In this document: in pieces, positions 26,364 through 35,400 of the stretch | Numbering within the stretch: position 1 is the stretch's first letter | Layout: every line of letters starts with the position of its first letter | From: an uncultured bacterium | Lineage (GTDB): Bacteria > Bacillota > Clostridia > Christensenellales > CAG-917 | Assembly (NCBI GenBank): GCA_949432885.1 | Contig: CASQXY010000001.1 | Location: 124,001 to 188,000, forward strand | DNA: 64,000 bases | Direction: 5' to 3' | Program-made: the position numbers and the translations under genes | Notes under the pieces: generated by a model | What the model was told of the DNA's origin: nothing | Seen by the model: the letters and a program-made list of their open reading frames with translations, nothing else | Databases searched by the model: none

Positions 26364-28079
26364 ATGATACGCAACGCTATTTCTTCTTCACAGGGAATCG
26401 ACGCAACAATGATTGCAACTTCTATACTGATGCTGATTGCAGGTATAGGCGTCTTTCTCATTGCATGCAAGCTTATGAGCTCCAATCTCGAAGCGCTCGG
26501 TTCCAACAAACTTAAAGCGCTGTTTGCCAAAACCTCCAAAAGCAAGCTGGTCGGCGTGGGTATAGGAACCGTCGCCACAGCCGCCATACAAAGCTCGGGA
26601 GCAACGACGGTTATGGTCATCGGCTTTGTAAACGCAGGTATCATGACGCTTACGCAAGCCGCTACAATCATTTTCGGCGCGAACATAGGTACGACAGTGA
26701 CAGGTCAGATAGTCGCGCTGGGCTTGTTCGGTTCAAATACGATTTCCGCAACCGTAATATTCGCTTCTTTAACAGGAATAGGCGCTTTTATCACCCTATT
26801 TGCAAAAAAGGAATTTGCAAAAAAACTCGGCGGAATACTCGCGGGCTTCGGCATGCTGTTTGTAGGGCTAAATATTATGAACGGCTCTATGTCGGAATTT
26901 GCCGAGCTAGAACAGGTAAAAAGCATTCTTGCGGCGGTCTCCAATCCGCTCTTGCTGGTTCTTATAGGAGCTGCGCTGACGGCAATCATTCAAAGTTCCT
27001 CCGTCATGACTTCTCTTGCCATTTCAATGGTATTTTCGGGATTGATTTCTCTCGACCAAGGCATTTATCTGACAATGGGCTCCAATATAGGCTCCTGTAT
27101 GGTCGCAATTATCGCAGGTATCGGCAGCAGTACGAACGCTAAACGCACCGCGCTCATTCACCTTGTTTTCAACATTTTAGGCGTCGTGATATTTATGCTT
27201 ATCGGCATGATTATGCGCGAGGCGTCGCACAAAGCCGTGACCTTCGGCACACTCTTTGCAAAGATGTTCCCGGGCGCGCTCAATACGCAGATGGCTATGT
27301 TCCATACCATATTCAACGTAGCTACGGTCATCATTATACTTCCGTTCACAAATCTGCTCGTCAAACTCGTATCCAAGATAATTCCAGAAAAAAAACAACC
27401 GCAGGACAAAAACGCGCCCAGACTTTATTATATCGACGAGCACCTCCTTACGACCCCGCCTATCGCAGTACAGCAGACCAAAAACGAAATCGTGAATATG
27501 GCGGAACTTGCAATGCACAACTTCTCACTCTCCTGCGATATTATCTGCGATATAGACTTTTCAAAGGCTGAAAACTTCAAAAATAACGAAAATCAACTGA
27601 ATTTTCTCAATAAAGAGATTGTCAAATTTATAATTAAAGTATCCAAATTGGAGCTTAGCGACCGCGACCGTTCCTATCTCTCCTCCGCATTTCATACAAT
27701 AACCGACTTGGAACGCGTAGGCGATTATGCGGAAAATATCGTGGAATACGCAGAAAAACTCAAATCCGCAGATGAGAAATTCTCCGAAGAAGCGGTAACG
27801 GAAATACGCAAAATGCAAAGCCTCATAGAGGATTTGTATCAAAAGGTTATGAAAGCCTACGTCAATAACGACGTTTCGTCCTTGAAAGAGGCGAACGAAA
27901 TCGAGGAGCAGATAGACGATTTCACCGAACTTATGCAGGTACGCCACATAAACCGTCTGGATATGGGCGTCTGCACCTCGGATATCGGCGTGCAATATAT
28001 GTCGCTTGCGTCCAATGCAGAGAGAGTCGCAGACCACTTTATGAACGTAGCCAAAACCATAGAAGAATACGCGGCGTAA
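26364..28079 (+). CDS. Na/Pi cotransporter family protein with PhoU-like C-terminal domain
   Basis: A 571-residue protein. The membrane part (about 1-340) contains the two inverted Na/Pi repeats with the family QSSGATTVM and QSSSVMTS motifs and GANIGTT and GSNIGSC segments. The C-terminal third (about 365-570) is helical and PhoU-like (AFHTITDLERVGDYAENIVEYAEKL and ASNAERVADHFMNVAKTIEEYAA). It probably moves phosphate with sodium; the PhoU-like part may sense or regulate. No pst or pho genes are nearby. The upstream region carries a hairpin and repeated palindromes. Confidence 0.92.
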   Translation: MIRNAISSSQGIDATMIATSILMLIAGIGVFLIACKLMSSNLEALGSNKLKALFAKTSKSKLVGVGIGTVATAAIQSSGATTVMVIGFVNAGIMTLTQAATIIFGANIGTTVTGQIVALGLFGSNTISATVIFASLTGIGAFITLFAKKEFAKKLGGILAGFGMLFVGLNIMNGSMSEFAELEQVKSILAAVSNPLLLVLIGAALTAIIQSSSVMTSLAISMVFSGLISLDQGIYLTMGSNIGSCMVAIIAGIGSSTNAKRTALIHLVFNILGVVIFMLIGMIMREASHKAVTFGTLFAKMFPGALNTQMAMFHTIFNVATVIIILPFTNLLVKLVSKIIPEKKQPQDKNAPRLYYIDEHLLTTPPIAVQQTKNEIVNMAELAMHNFSLSCDIICDIDFSKAENFKNNENQLNFLNKEIVKFIIKVSKLELSDRDRSYLSSAFHTITDLERVGDYAENIVEYAEKLKSADEKFSEEAVTEIRKMQSLIEDLYQKVMKAYVNNDVSSLKEANEIEEQIDDFTELMQVRHINRLDMGVCTSDIGVQYMSLASNAERVADHFMNVAKTIEEYAA

Positions 28080-28181
28080 ACGTATAAGCGCAATTAAGAA
28101 ACGAAAATAAATTAAGGATAAATGCTATTCTAATAGATTTAAATTGGGTTGAGCATTTAAAATACACCGTAGAGGACGATT

Positions 28182-28769
28182 ATGAAACTCGCGCTTGCAA
28201 CCAACAATAAACACAAAATTAGCGAAATCCGCTCCATACTCGGCGACAGCTTTGACGAATTGCTTTCGCTCGAAGATTTGGGAATCAACGTCGACGTCGA
28301 GGAAACGGGAGCAACTCTCGCCGAAAACGCGCTTATCAAGGCACGCGAAATCACACAGCTTACAGGAATGCCGTCGCTTGCCGACGATACGGGACTTATG
28401 GTGGACGCGCTTGAAGGCGCCCCCGGCGTATACTCCGCCCGCTATGCGGGAAAGGCGCACAACGACAAAGCCAACCGCGATTTACTGCTGAAAAATCTTG
28501 CCGAAGCAAAAGACCGCTCGGCACATTTCGGCACTGTCATCGCCGTTTGCTATCCCGACGGCAAATATCTGCTTGCCGAAGGCAGGGTCGACGGAATTAT
28601 AGGATATGAAGAAAAAGGCGAGGGAGGCTTCGGCTACGACTGCCTTTTTTACTCTCCCGAACTTGGAAAAACTCTTGCCGAGGCGACTGCGGAAGAAAAG
28701 AATTCCGTAAGCCACAGAGGCAGAGCTCTGCGCGCAATGCTCCAAAAACTGCAATATCAATCCGAATGA
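28182..28769 (+). CDS. rdgB: XTP/dITP diphosphatase (RdgB/HAM1 family)
   Basis: A 195-residue house-cleaning pyrophosphatase that removes deaminated purine nucleotides. It shows LATNNKHKISEIRSIL at the start, SLADDTGLMVDALEGAPGVYSARYAG with catalytic acidic residues, GGFGYDCLFYSP and SHRGRALRAM near the end. GAGGA precedes the ATG. Its TGA overlaps the next ATG (ATGA). Confidence 0.96.
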   Translation: MKLALATNNKHKISEIRSILGDSFDELLSLEDLGINVDVEETGATLAENALIKAREITQLTGMPSLADDTGLMVDALEGAPGVYSARYAGKAHNDKANRDLLLKNLAEAKDRSAHFGTVIAVCYPDGKYLLAEGRVDGIIGYEEKGEGGFGYDCLFYSPELGKTLAEATAEEKNSVSHRGRALRAMLQKLQYQSE

Positions 28770-29233
28770 AAACTATTATAGCCTTTTCCGATACGCACGG
28801 CGCTCCCCTGCCGCAAAAACTGATTTCCGTCGCACAGGAGGCGGATTTCATATTCTTCCTCGGCGACGGAGCTTATTCGCTCGGAGATATTATGCTTAAC
28901 AAAGGGCTGAAAATAGTCGGCGGCAACTGCGACGTCCGAGGCGTTTTGCCCGACGAGCTGGTGATAGAGATTGAAAACGTACGTATACTGCTAACACACG
29001 GTCATAAATATCGCGTAAAACACGATTTGCTCGCTCTCGCACTGCGCGCAGAAGAGCTCGGCTGCTCCGCCGTATTTTATGGACATACGCACGTCGCGCG
29101 TATAGACGAGCAGGACGGAATTACGCTTATTTGCCCCGGCTCGCCCTGTTATCCATCTGGCTCGGCGGCGTCATATGCTTTTGCGGCGGCTTACGACGGA
29201 AAAATTACTTCTAAAATCGTAAACATATTATAA
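28766..29233 (+). CDS. YfcE/MJ0936-family metallophosphoesterase
   Basis: A 155-residue calcineurin-like phosphoesterase. The metal ligands are seen in FSDTHG, LGDGA, GGNCDV, LTHGHKY and YGHTHVA, the standard set for small YfcE-type phosphodiesterases. The natural substrate is not known. It overlaps rdgB by 4 bp, a pairing often seen in Firmicutes. Confidence 0.92.
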   Translation: MKTIIAFSDTHGAPLPQKLISVAQEADFIFFLGDGAYSLGDIMLNKGLKIVGGNCDVRGVLPDELVIEIENVRILLTHGHKYRVKHDLLALALRAEELGCSAVFYGHTHVARIDEQDGITLICPGSPCYPSGSAASYAFAAAYDGKITSKIVNIL

Positions 29234-29238
29234 TTTTG

Positions 29239-29267
29239 TTGACATCATTCTGCGAATATGCTAAGAT
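29239..29267 (+). promoter_or_regulatory. Promoter of the five-tRNA cluster
   Basis: Perfect TTGACA (29239-29244), a 17-bp spacer and TAAGAT (29262-29267), about 52 bp before the mature tRNA-Gly. Confidence 0.75.
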
Positions 29268-29325
29268 TTTCAAGCATCGGTTGCACCGTTTGCGCACGGC
29301 AGCAACTTTCGGCGGCACTTTATGT

Positions 29326-29399
29326 GCGGGTGTAGTTCAATGGTAGAATCTCAGCCTTCCAAGCTGATTGCGTGGGTCCGATTCCCATCACCCGCTCCA
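29326..29399 (+). tRNA. tRNA-Gly (anticodon UCC)
   Basis: A full cloverleaf: acceptor GCGGGTG/CACCCGC, anticodon stem TCAGC/GCTGA around loop CTTCCAA, a T-loop with GTCCGATTC, and encoded CCA. Confidence 0.95.
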
Positions 29400-29433
29400 T
29401 ACGCTCTTTGAGCGTCCGCTTGCCGAAAGTTTT

Positions 29434-29510
29434 GAGCCTGTAGCTCAGCAGGATAGAGCAACGGCCTTCTAAGCCGTGTGTCGGGGGTTCGAATCCCTTC
29501 AGGCTCGCCA
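29434..29510 (+). tRNA. tRNA-Arg (anticodon UCU)
   Basis: Acceptor GAGCCTG/CAGGCTC, anticodon loop CTTCTAA between ACGGC and GCCGT, a GGTTCGAATCC T arm, and encoded CCA. Confidence 0.95.
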
Positions 29511-29513
29511 AAC

Positions 29514-29591
29514 GGTGGATATAGCGCAGTTGGTTAGCGCGCCAGGTTGTGGCCCTGGAGGCCGTGGGTTCGAATCCCACTATTCACCCCA
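29514..29591 (+). tRNA. tRNA-His (anticodon GUG)
   Basis: Includes the extra G at position -1 pairing with the discriminator C, as expected for tRNA-His. Anticodon loop TTGTGGC, a standard T arm, and encoded CCA. Confidence 0.95.
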
Positions 29592-29593
29592 CT

Positions 29594-29628
29594 TTCCAAC
29601 TCGTTGCGAGATGTACAACGAGTTGGAA
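29594..29628 (+). other. Perfect 13-bp hairpin inside the tRNA cluster
   Basis: Arms TTCCAACTCGTTG and CAACGAGTTGGAA with a 9-nt loop, 3 nt after the CCA of tRNA-His. The following bases are TACTCTT, so only a weak T-run follows. It may be a leaky terminator or a processing signal. Confidence 0.6.
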
Positions 29629-29725
29629 TACTCTTAAACATATAGGGCGTACGTCAACCGAGCCGAAACACAGCAATAATCTGCCAGCCTTCCGCGTAAA
29701 TGGTACGATGATTGCGTCGATACAT

Positions 29726-29800
29726 AGGGGTATCGCCAAGCGGTAAGGCATCAGATTTTGATTCTGACATTCGTTGGTTCAAATCCAGCTACCCCTGCCA
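29726..29800 (+). tRNA. tRNA-Gln (anticodon UUG)
   Basis: Acceptor AGGGGTA/TACCCCT, anticodon loop TTTTGAT, a GGTTCAAATCC T arm, and encoded CCA. It lies 134 bp after tRNA-His. Confidence 0.95.
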
Positions 29801-29802
29801 AT

Positions 29803-29878
29803 GACTCACTAGCTCAGCCGGTAGAGCACCGCACTTTTAATGCGATGGTCCGGAGTTCGAATCTCCGGTGGGTCACCA
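29803..29878 (+). tRNA. tRNA-Lys (anticodon UUU)
   Basis: Acceptor GACTCAC/GTGGGTC with two G-T-type pairs allowed, anticodon loop CTTTTAA, a T arm, and encoded CCA. It is 2 nt after tRNA-Gln. Confidence 0.95.
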
Positions 29879-29944
29879 AGTATATCACTATACGAACAGA
29901 ATACCACTGTACACTACAACTATTTTGTTTTGAAAGTGATGAGA

Positions 29945-29976
29945 AAACCCTCTCGTAAATTACGAGAGGGTTTCCT
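29945..29976 (+). terminator. Terminator of the tRNA cluster
   Basis: A 13-bp stem (AAACCCTCTCGTA/TACGAGAGGGTTT) with a 3-nt loop and following T-rich sequence. Confidence 0.85.
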
Positions 29977-30259
29977 TTATTTCAACTCACGCACTGTTTC
30001 GTTTTCAACTTTGTTTATTTTTGTATATAAAAAGCACACCCTTGCTAGTGTGATTCTATATCTCTGTCGAAATTTGTCCTATTTGCACTACCTTTGTCGA
30101 ATGCCGATTTTTGTTGCAAATTGGCTTGTCTTAGCGAATTTTTGCTGTTATTGTGTATATGTCATTCATAAATGCCTCATGGCTTTGCCTTGTGTTGGGA
30201 GAGCAAGGCGAAAGGGAACGGTCACCGCGTTCCCTTTCTTTTTATTTTGATTAAACAAC
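29974..30259. other. Non-coding stretch at the edge of the prophage remnant
   Basis: No supportable gene. A plus-strand terminator lies at 30211-30242 with no plus-strand gene before it. A weak minus-strand hairpin (CACAC/GTGTG, about 30036-30053) is followed by CTTTTTAT on the minus strand. No duplicate of the tRNA-Lys 3' end, which would mark an attachment site, was seen here. Confidence 0.5.
30211..30242 (+). terminator. Orphan plus-strand terminator
   Basis: A 10-bp stem (AAAGGGAACG/CGTTCCCTTT) with a 7-nt loop is followed by CTTTTTATTTT. There is no recognised plus-strand gene upstream after the tRNA terminator, so it may end a small RNA or be a relic. Confidence 0.65.
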
Positions 30260-30490
30260 CTAAAATAAAGGAGCGACGTTTGCCGCTCCTCTGCCTATTC
30301 TTACTTTATACTGATTGTGTATACTGCTATCGTTTGCTTTCTTCTCGGCGCGTTCATACGCCTTGCGCGTAATCTCGCCGATTTTGTCGTCAAACAGCTT
30401 CTGCTGTTCGGGCGTAAATTGCAGCTTTTCCTTTTCTACGTCGTTTACGATTTGTTCCGCATTGGTGTTGGTTTCATTGTTTTGCTCCAT
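30260..30490 (-). pseudogene. Phage capsid scaffold-like protein, truncated
   Basis: A 76-residue product starting at ATG 30488-30490 behind a strong GGGAGG. The hydrophilic, charged N-terminal part with FTPEQQKLFDDKIGEITRKAYERAEKKAN resembles the start of phage head scaffold proteins, which are usually 150-200 residues. It ends abruptly after a short tail. Its place after the minor capsid gene is the normal head-gene order, so it is read here as the stump of a deleted head module. No capsid, portal or terminase gene remains. Confidence 0.55.
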
Positions 30491-30509
30491 ATTGTTTCCT
30501 CCCGTTTTA

Positions 30510-30547
30510 AGCCCGTCGGCTGTATCTCCGTTTTTAGCCCGTCGGCT
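30510..30547 (-). repeat. Two direct copies of a 12-bp unit before the scaffold-like gene
   Basis: AGCCCGTCGGCT occurs at 30510-30521 and 30536-30547. Each copy can form a small AGCC/GGCT stem. They stand 20-57 bp upstream of the scaffold-like ATG. Confidence 0.7.
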
Positions 30548-30585
30548 ATTCCGCGCTTGCTTACCCTGCAATCCGCTAAAAAGGT

Positions 30586-30614
30586 AATAAAAAAGGACGC
30601 TCTTCCGAACGTCC
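30586..30614 (-). terminator. Terminator after the toxin-immunity pair
   Basis: On the minus strand, an 8-bp stem (GGACGTTC/GAGCGTCC, one G-T pair) with loop GGAA is followed by TTTTTTATT. It closes the capsid-toxin/immunity unit before the scaffold-like gene. Confidence 0.8.
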
Positions 30615-30644
30615 GATTATATTTAGATTGTTTATTTAACTTTG

Positions 30645-30911
30645 TTACACTTTTTTGTATGAGTACTTTTCAGGAATAATGACTTTCTTTCCATTTATCA
30701 TTTGCCCTACTATTTGCGCATAAGCATACCATTTAATCTCTCCCGAGATTTTACTTACAACTCCTACACCATCATCCGTACTAACTTCGTCAGGATTCCA
30801 CGATTTTGTAAAAGCATAATAGTCCCCTAAATCTTTAATTCCTATGATATAGGGCTTTTCCTCTTCGTATGTACTCAGGAAAATTTCACATGCTTTTTCT
30901 AATGCTATCAT
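30645..30911 (-). CDS. Small protein, probable immunity partner of the capsid-linked toxin
   Basis: An 88-residue acidic protein starting at ATG 30909-30911, with AGGAG 8 nt upstream and 11 bp after the toxin gene. The pattern of a helical N-terminus (ALEKACEIFLSTYEEE) followed by a YYAF-type strand and a DDGVGVVSKISGEIKWY segment recalls Imm35/YrhB-like immunity proteins (a G..VV.K.tGEI core). That resemblance is judged by eye. The position, directly after a polymorphic-toxin domain and before a terminator, is the strongest evidence for an immunity role. Confidence 0.55.
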   Translation of the reverse strand: MIALEKACEIFLSTYEEEKPYIIGIKDLGDYYAFTKSWNPDEVSTDDGVGVVSKISGEIKWYAYAQIVGQMINGKKVIIPEKYSYKKV

Positions 30912-30922
30912 TATATTTACTC

Positions 30923-32218
30923 CTATTTTACGCATTTAGTAATAAGATTAGTGAAACTCTTATCATCTATACGCAACAATCGTGTCGATTGCGGTTTTAT
31001 CCATTGTTCTATAAAATATCTGGAACAATCGTTATCGCCTGATTGTGGATCTACAAAATGAGTTTCTCCATTTGTCTGCTCCGCTATAAAAACATGCCCT
31101 AATGGGTCTGCTTTCCATTCAACAAAAACTATTGAACGCGCGCCATCTCCATAATCAGCCATTCTATTGGAAATACTTTGCTGTATCTGTTCACAAGTTT
31201 TGCCTTGTGGTATTTCAAAACTTGTTATGCCATCTTTATATACGTTAGCCCATCCCGAAGTACCGCCAGCACTTATTAATGGGTCATCGCCCAACGCTCC
31301 CGAAGCCTGTACGTCAAAGCCTCTTCTTCTAGCCTCATATGCCGCTACGCAACGCTGACAATTTTGCGTATATTCCGTTTTGCCTGTTGCAAAATTCGGA
31401 TTGGTTGCCTTCACGCACTTGTCTATCGTTCTGTTTTCTACGGGTAAAACGGGCGCGTCGTCGAGTTTGTCAATGCCTGTTACAGGCATTGTACCATTGT
31501 CAGACACTCTTGTCAAGACATTAGGAGTGTAATGTAAAGGCGCGCCTGCCTGAGGATTGTACGGCGACATTGTGGGCTTTGTCTCTCCGCCGATAGCCTC
31601 GCGCTGGTACTGTCTGTAAAACGGAATCCGCTTTTCTTCCGCATACTTTTCAAGAGCGCGTTGCTTGGCTTGCCACTCCGCTATTCTCTGCCTTGCAAGC
31701 AGTCTGTCCGTCTCATTCATCGAGCCTTGCTCTATCCGCTTCCACTCGCGTATAGAACGCTCATTGCGGCGTTGCTCCTGCTCTATCGCATAGCGTTCTG
31801 CCGTAAGCTCTTTGCTCGCTCGGTCATAATCGAAAATGTTTTCACGACTATATCCTGGGATAAATACTATGTACGAATGCCGACAGTTCCAATGAAACAG
31901 TCCTGCGCTTATCGCCGTACTTAAAAGCTCGTGTTCGCCGTCTCGCTTTCCGCCTTTATACACGTCGTCTATAAGCACTATTGCCTGCCACGGCGTACAT
32001 AAAGGACAAGACGACGGGTGCGCGCTGATTTGTATTAAATACAGACCGTATTCCGCGCTACGTTCGCCCTGCGCTTCCAACAGCGTTTTCTGACTGTCCT
32101 GTCTCATTTGCAATTCGCCAACAGCCGAAAGCTCCGTAGCGACGCCGTTCTTATTGTACGTACCTGCCAAGCCTCTGTGCAAAAATATCTTCTGCTTGTT
32201 GTCTATTTCTCTTGCCAT
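30923..32218 (-). CDS. Truncated phage minor capsid protein fused to a papain-like Tox-PL domain
   Basis: A 431-residue product from ATG 32216-32218. The N-terminal half (about 1-210) contains segments of phage minor capsid protein 2 (SAHPSSCPLCTPWQ, FHWNCRHSYIVFIPGYS) and then a charged helical linker. The front part of that capsid family is missing. The C-terminal 150 residues resemble a papain-fold Tox-PL glutamine deamidase-type toxin domain. They have NCQRCVAAYEARRRG with candidate nucleophile Cys290, GHVFIA with His375 and FVDPQSG with Asp390. No ribosome binding site is seen, and a hairpin and a 12-bp palindrome lie just upstream. An immunity-like gene follows. It may be a domesticated or decaying capsid-borne effector. 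Confidence 0.75.
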   Translation of the reverse strand: MAREIDNKQKIFLHRGLAGTYNKNGVATELSAVGELQMRQDSQKTLLEAQGERSAEYGLYLIQISAHPSSCPLCTPWQAIVLIDDVYKGGKRDGEHELLSTAISAGLFHWNCRHSYIVFIPGYSRENIFDYDRASKELTAERYAIEQEQRRNERSIREWKRIEQGSMNETDRLLARQRIAEWQAKQRALEKYAEEKRIPFYRQYQREAIGGETKPTMSPYNPQAGAPLHYTPNVLTRVSDNGTMPVTGIDKLDDAPVLPVENRTIDKCVKATNPNFATGKTEYTQNCQRCVAAYEARRRGFDVQASGALGDDPLISAGGTSGWANVYKDGITSFEIPQGKTCEQIQQSISNRMADYGDGARSIVFVEWKADPLGHVFIAEQTNGETHFVDPQSGDNDCSRYFIEQWIKPQSTRLLRIDDKSFTNLITKCVK

Positions 32219-32225
32219 ATGGCAC

Positions 32226-32244
32226 GCGTTTTCTTTGAAAACGC
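32226..32244 (-). other. Hairpin directly upstream of the capsid-toxin gene
   Basis: An 8-bp stem GCGTTTTC/GAAAACGC with a 3-nt loop ends 8 nt before the ATG. It is followed by the palindrome TGCCATATGGCA, which includes the start codon. Confidence 0.55.
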
Positions 32245-32373
32245 TTTGCCTATCAATCGATAGCAAAAATTATGTTATTTATATTTATTAATCCTAAAAT
32301 ATTATATATAGGTTCAATCAAACATATTCGCTGCGCTCGAAATCCCGTAAAAAACCATAATGCTTCAAAATTA

Positions 32374-32403
32374 TTGCTTTTTATATTGAACATATTGTAT
32401 AAT
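32374..32403 (+). promoter_or_regulatory. Promoter of the transglutaminase-like surface protein gene
   Basis: TTGCTT (32374-32379), an 18-bp spacer and perfect TATAAT (32398-32403). The leader is about 70 nt. Confidence 0.6.
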
Positions 32404-32478
32404 AAGGCAAGATATGTGATTCATCTTTATATAATAATATGGAATTCACATATTAAAACAATATGTATTGGAGGTTTT

Positions 32479-35400
32479 ATGAAAACATCAATAAGACGTA
32501 TCGCCGTTACAGGTTTAAGCATCTTGTGCATGCTTTTACTCTTCGTCAGCGTTCTTACGCAGACCAAGTCTTTGGCAGTCGCCGACGATACTCCGCAAAA
32601 TACGATTGCCACTACATACTTCTACGATAATCTTGTCATCAATGATAATGGCGGAGAAGTAGATTTTGTTCTCGCAAAGAAGTTTTACAAAGCTCTTGAA
32701 GAGATTTACAACGACGGAGATTTCTTGGACGGAGTTGTGGAATACTCTCTCAACGAGCACGGTATTTTGAATTCCAACGAAATCGAGAATTACGCCGTAA
32801 ACGGAGACGTTACCGTTCCCCGTGCGTTCGGTGCGGCACGCGACGCTTTTCTTACCGACCACCCCGAACTCTTTTACATCGATTTCTACAAACTTACGAT
32901 AAGCGTAATGAAGAAAGGACCTGAATACTTCGCTTTCATCGACTGCGGCAGAGAAGCTAACGCCTATTACGACAGCGGCTTCACTTCTCAATCCGCGGTG
33001 CAACAGGCGATAACGGAATTTAACAGCGCTATCAACAAAATTGTAGCAGACGCGAACGCGGCGCAAGCTGAGGATCTTTATTCCGAAAGAGACGCATTCC
33101 TTGCAAGATACGTAAACAAGGTTCTTGCCGAATCAATCAAATACGATTACGCAGCATTGGCGAATAAGGACGACCCCGCGGCTATTGCGGCTTCGGCACA
33201 TATCAATACAGCCTACGGCGGATTGGTATCCCAAAAAGCGGTTTGCGGCGGTTTCTCCCGCGCGTATAAGGTTGTTATGGATAAGCTCGGCATCCCTTGC
33301 ATAACCGTAAACGGATACAGCAACCAGAAAGACGCTAACGGCAACAACTCGGGTTCCAGCATTTATCATATGTGGAATTACGTTTGGCTTGCCAATCCCG
33401 CATCGGCGCAAGCCGCTTCCGACGTCGCTTTGACCGCTTCGGCTAACGGCGGCGAATGGTATTCGGTTGACGTAACTTGGAACAGCGCTGCGGGCAATAA
33501 ATACAGATACGCTGTATTAAGCGACGCAAGCGAGAAAGAAATCCACGTGACCGACGGCGTAATATCCTCTTCCGGTTACGAGCTTAGATACCCTGCTCTT
33601 TCTTCGCACAACTACGGCAGCACCGGCAGCACCGACGGACTTCAAAATTCCGTTATATATTTACCTGTCGGCGATGAGAAAGACGATTTCGGTCAGCCTT
33701 TGATGAGCAACCGCACCTCCGTAAGCTATAACGGCAAGGGTGCGAAGAGACTCCAAGAAGAAGACGGGCTGTATCTTGTAGTACGTTTTGCATACTACCT
33801 TGAAAAGCAAATTGTCTGGACTAAATGGATGTCAATAAACGCATTTAGAGAATATGCCATTCTTGCCATCGATAACGTAGACGGCAACATCCAAGATAAT
33901 GGCTACGAAACTTGGTTTACGGATAATACTTCCGTTTATTACACTCAGTTTGCAGTTTTCGATACTGCTCCCGACGTTCCTCAAAATGTTCATTCCGATA
34001 CGCATGGAATTGATAAAACTATTTATATGCAATATCAAGACAAGACGTTGAATGAAAGCAAAGCTATTGCAGTAGGCAATATTCAGATCAACGAGACTTT
34101 CGGCACTTATACTCCCGCGCCTTACGTTTCAAGGACTACGCCTAATCACGGTGAGGAACTTACCATAAACGACAATATGGGAAGCAGCAAGGCTCCCGGT
34201 ACCGTTGCCGAAAACAAAGCGTTTGTTATGGAAATAACCTATACCGAACCTTTGCACATCCTCGACGAAAACCAGCCTATCGGAATTCATTTCGTATCCG
34301 AGCACCCCAATGCGCAGGATTATGCCAAATTCTATCCCGTAAATGATAACGGAGATTTGGTTGAATTGGTTGAAAGAGAAGTAAGCTCCGGCGACCCCAC
34401 ATTGGTACGCAATACGTTAAGGTTTAAGTTTGCACCCAGCCTAATGTATGCACACAACCGCGAAGGCTACGAATTTGTATTTACCAACGTAGGCTCATCT
34501 AAGGAAGTTGCAAGAATTGACGCCAACGGACAAACAACGTTTGTCATGTCTAATAAGATTCCCAACACCGTTTATTACAATTTCAGCAGATTGTATTTAG
34601 CTTGCCCCGCTCGCTTCAATTACGACGGCAGACTTTGGGTAGATTGCTGCGCTCAACCCACTCTCGTGGCAAACTCGGACCTTTCCGAAATGGAATTCAA
34701 AGACGAGAACGGCAAAACCACTTTCTCGGAAAACGAAAGAAGCCAGATGATGTTGGTTGCGGAAAGAGCGGATACGAATACCGTAAATACAATGCTTGAC
34801 GAAATCAGCGGACACGATGATATCAACGTAAACAAAGACGATATCATAAACAGCGAAACGTATGACATTTCCTTGCAGATATGCGGAAAATATCCTAAGA
34901 TACCCGACGGAAGCTATGTAAAAATTGCGCTCGGTTTCCCGCAAGGCTACGGTCCCGATGACGAAGGCGTAACATTCAAACTCTTCCACCGCAAGCACGA
35001 CCCAGCCACGGATACGTATTCTATCGAGGAAGTTCCCTGCGTCGTGACCAAGTTCGGTATCGTAGCGACAGTCACAAGTTTCTCTCCGTACATGGTCGCA
35101 GTCGTTGACGCAGAAAAAGCCACCGACAAAACCGTGTTCGCAAGCATCGAAGGCAAAGGCGGCAAACTTACGGTAGCAGACGGCAAGATTCTCTCGCTGA
35201 AAGCAACCGACAACCCCGATACGGAAATCAACGAGACCTCGCACACCTACTCTATCGTTCCCGACGCGGGCTATCAGATTTACAGCGTCAAGCTTAACGG
35301 CGTTGAAATCAAGGACAGAGTCATAGACGGAAAACTTACTCTCTCCTATTCCGACGCAGACATGCTGGCAAACAACGAGCTTGAAATTCAGTACATATCC

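Noticed and set aside
29326..32280. Search for phage attachment repeats using the tRNA 3' ends
   Set aside because: No second copy of any tRNA end was seen to 32.3 kb, so no att site is claimed.
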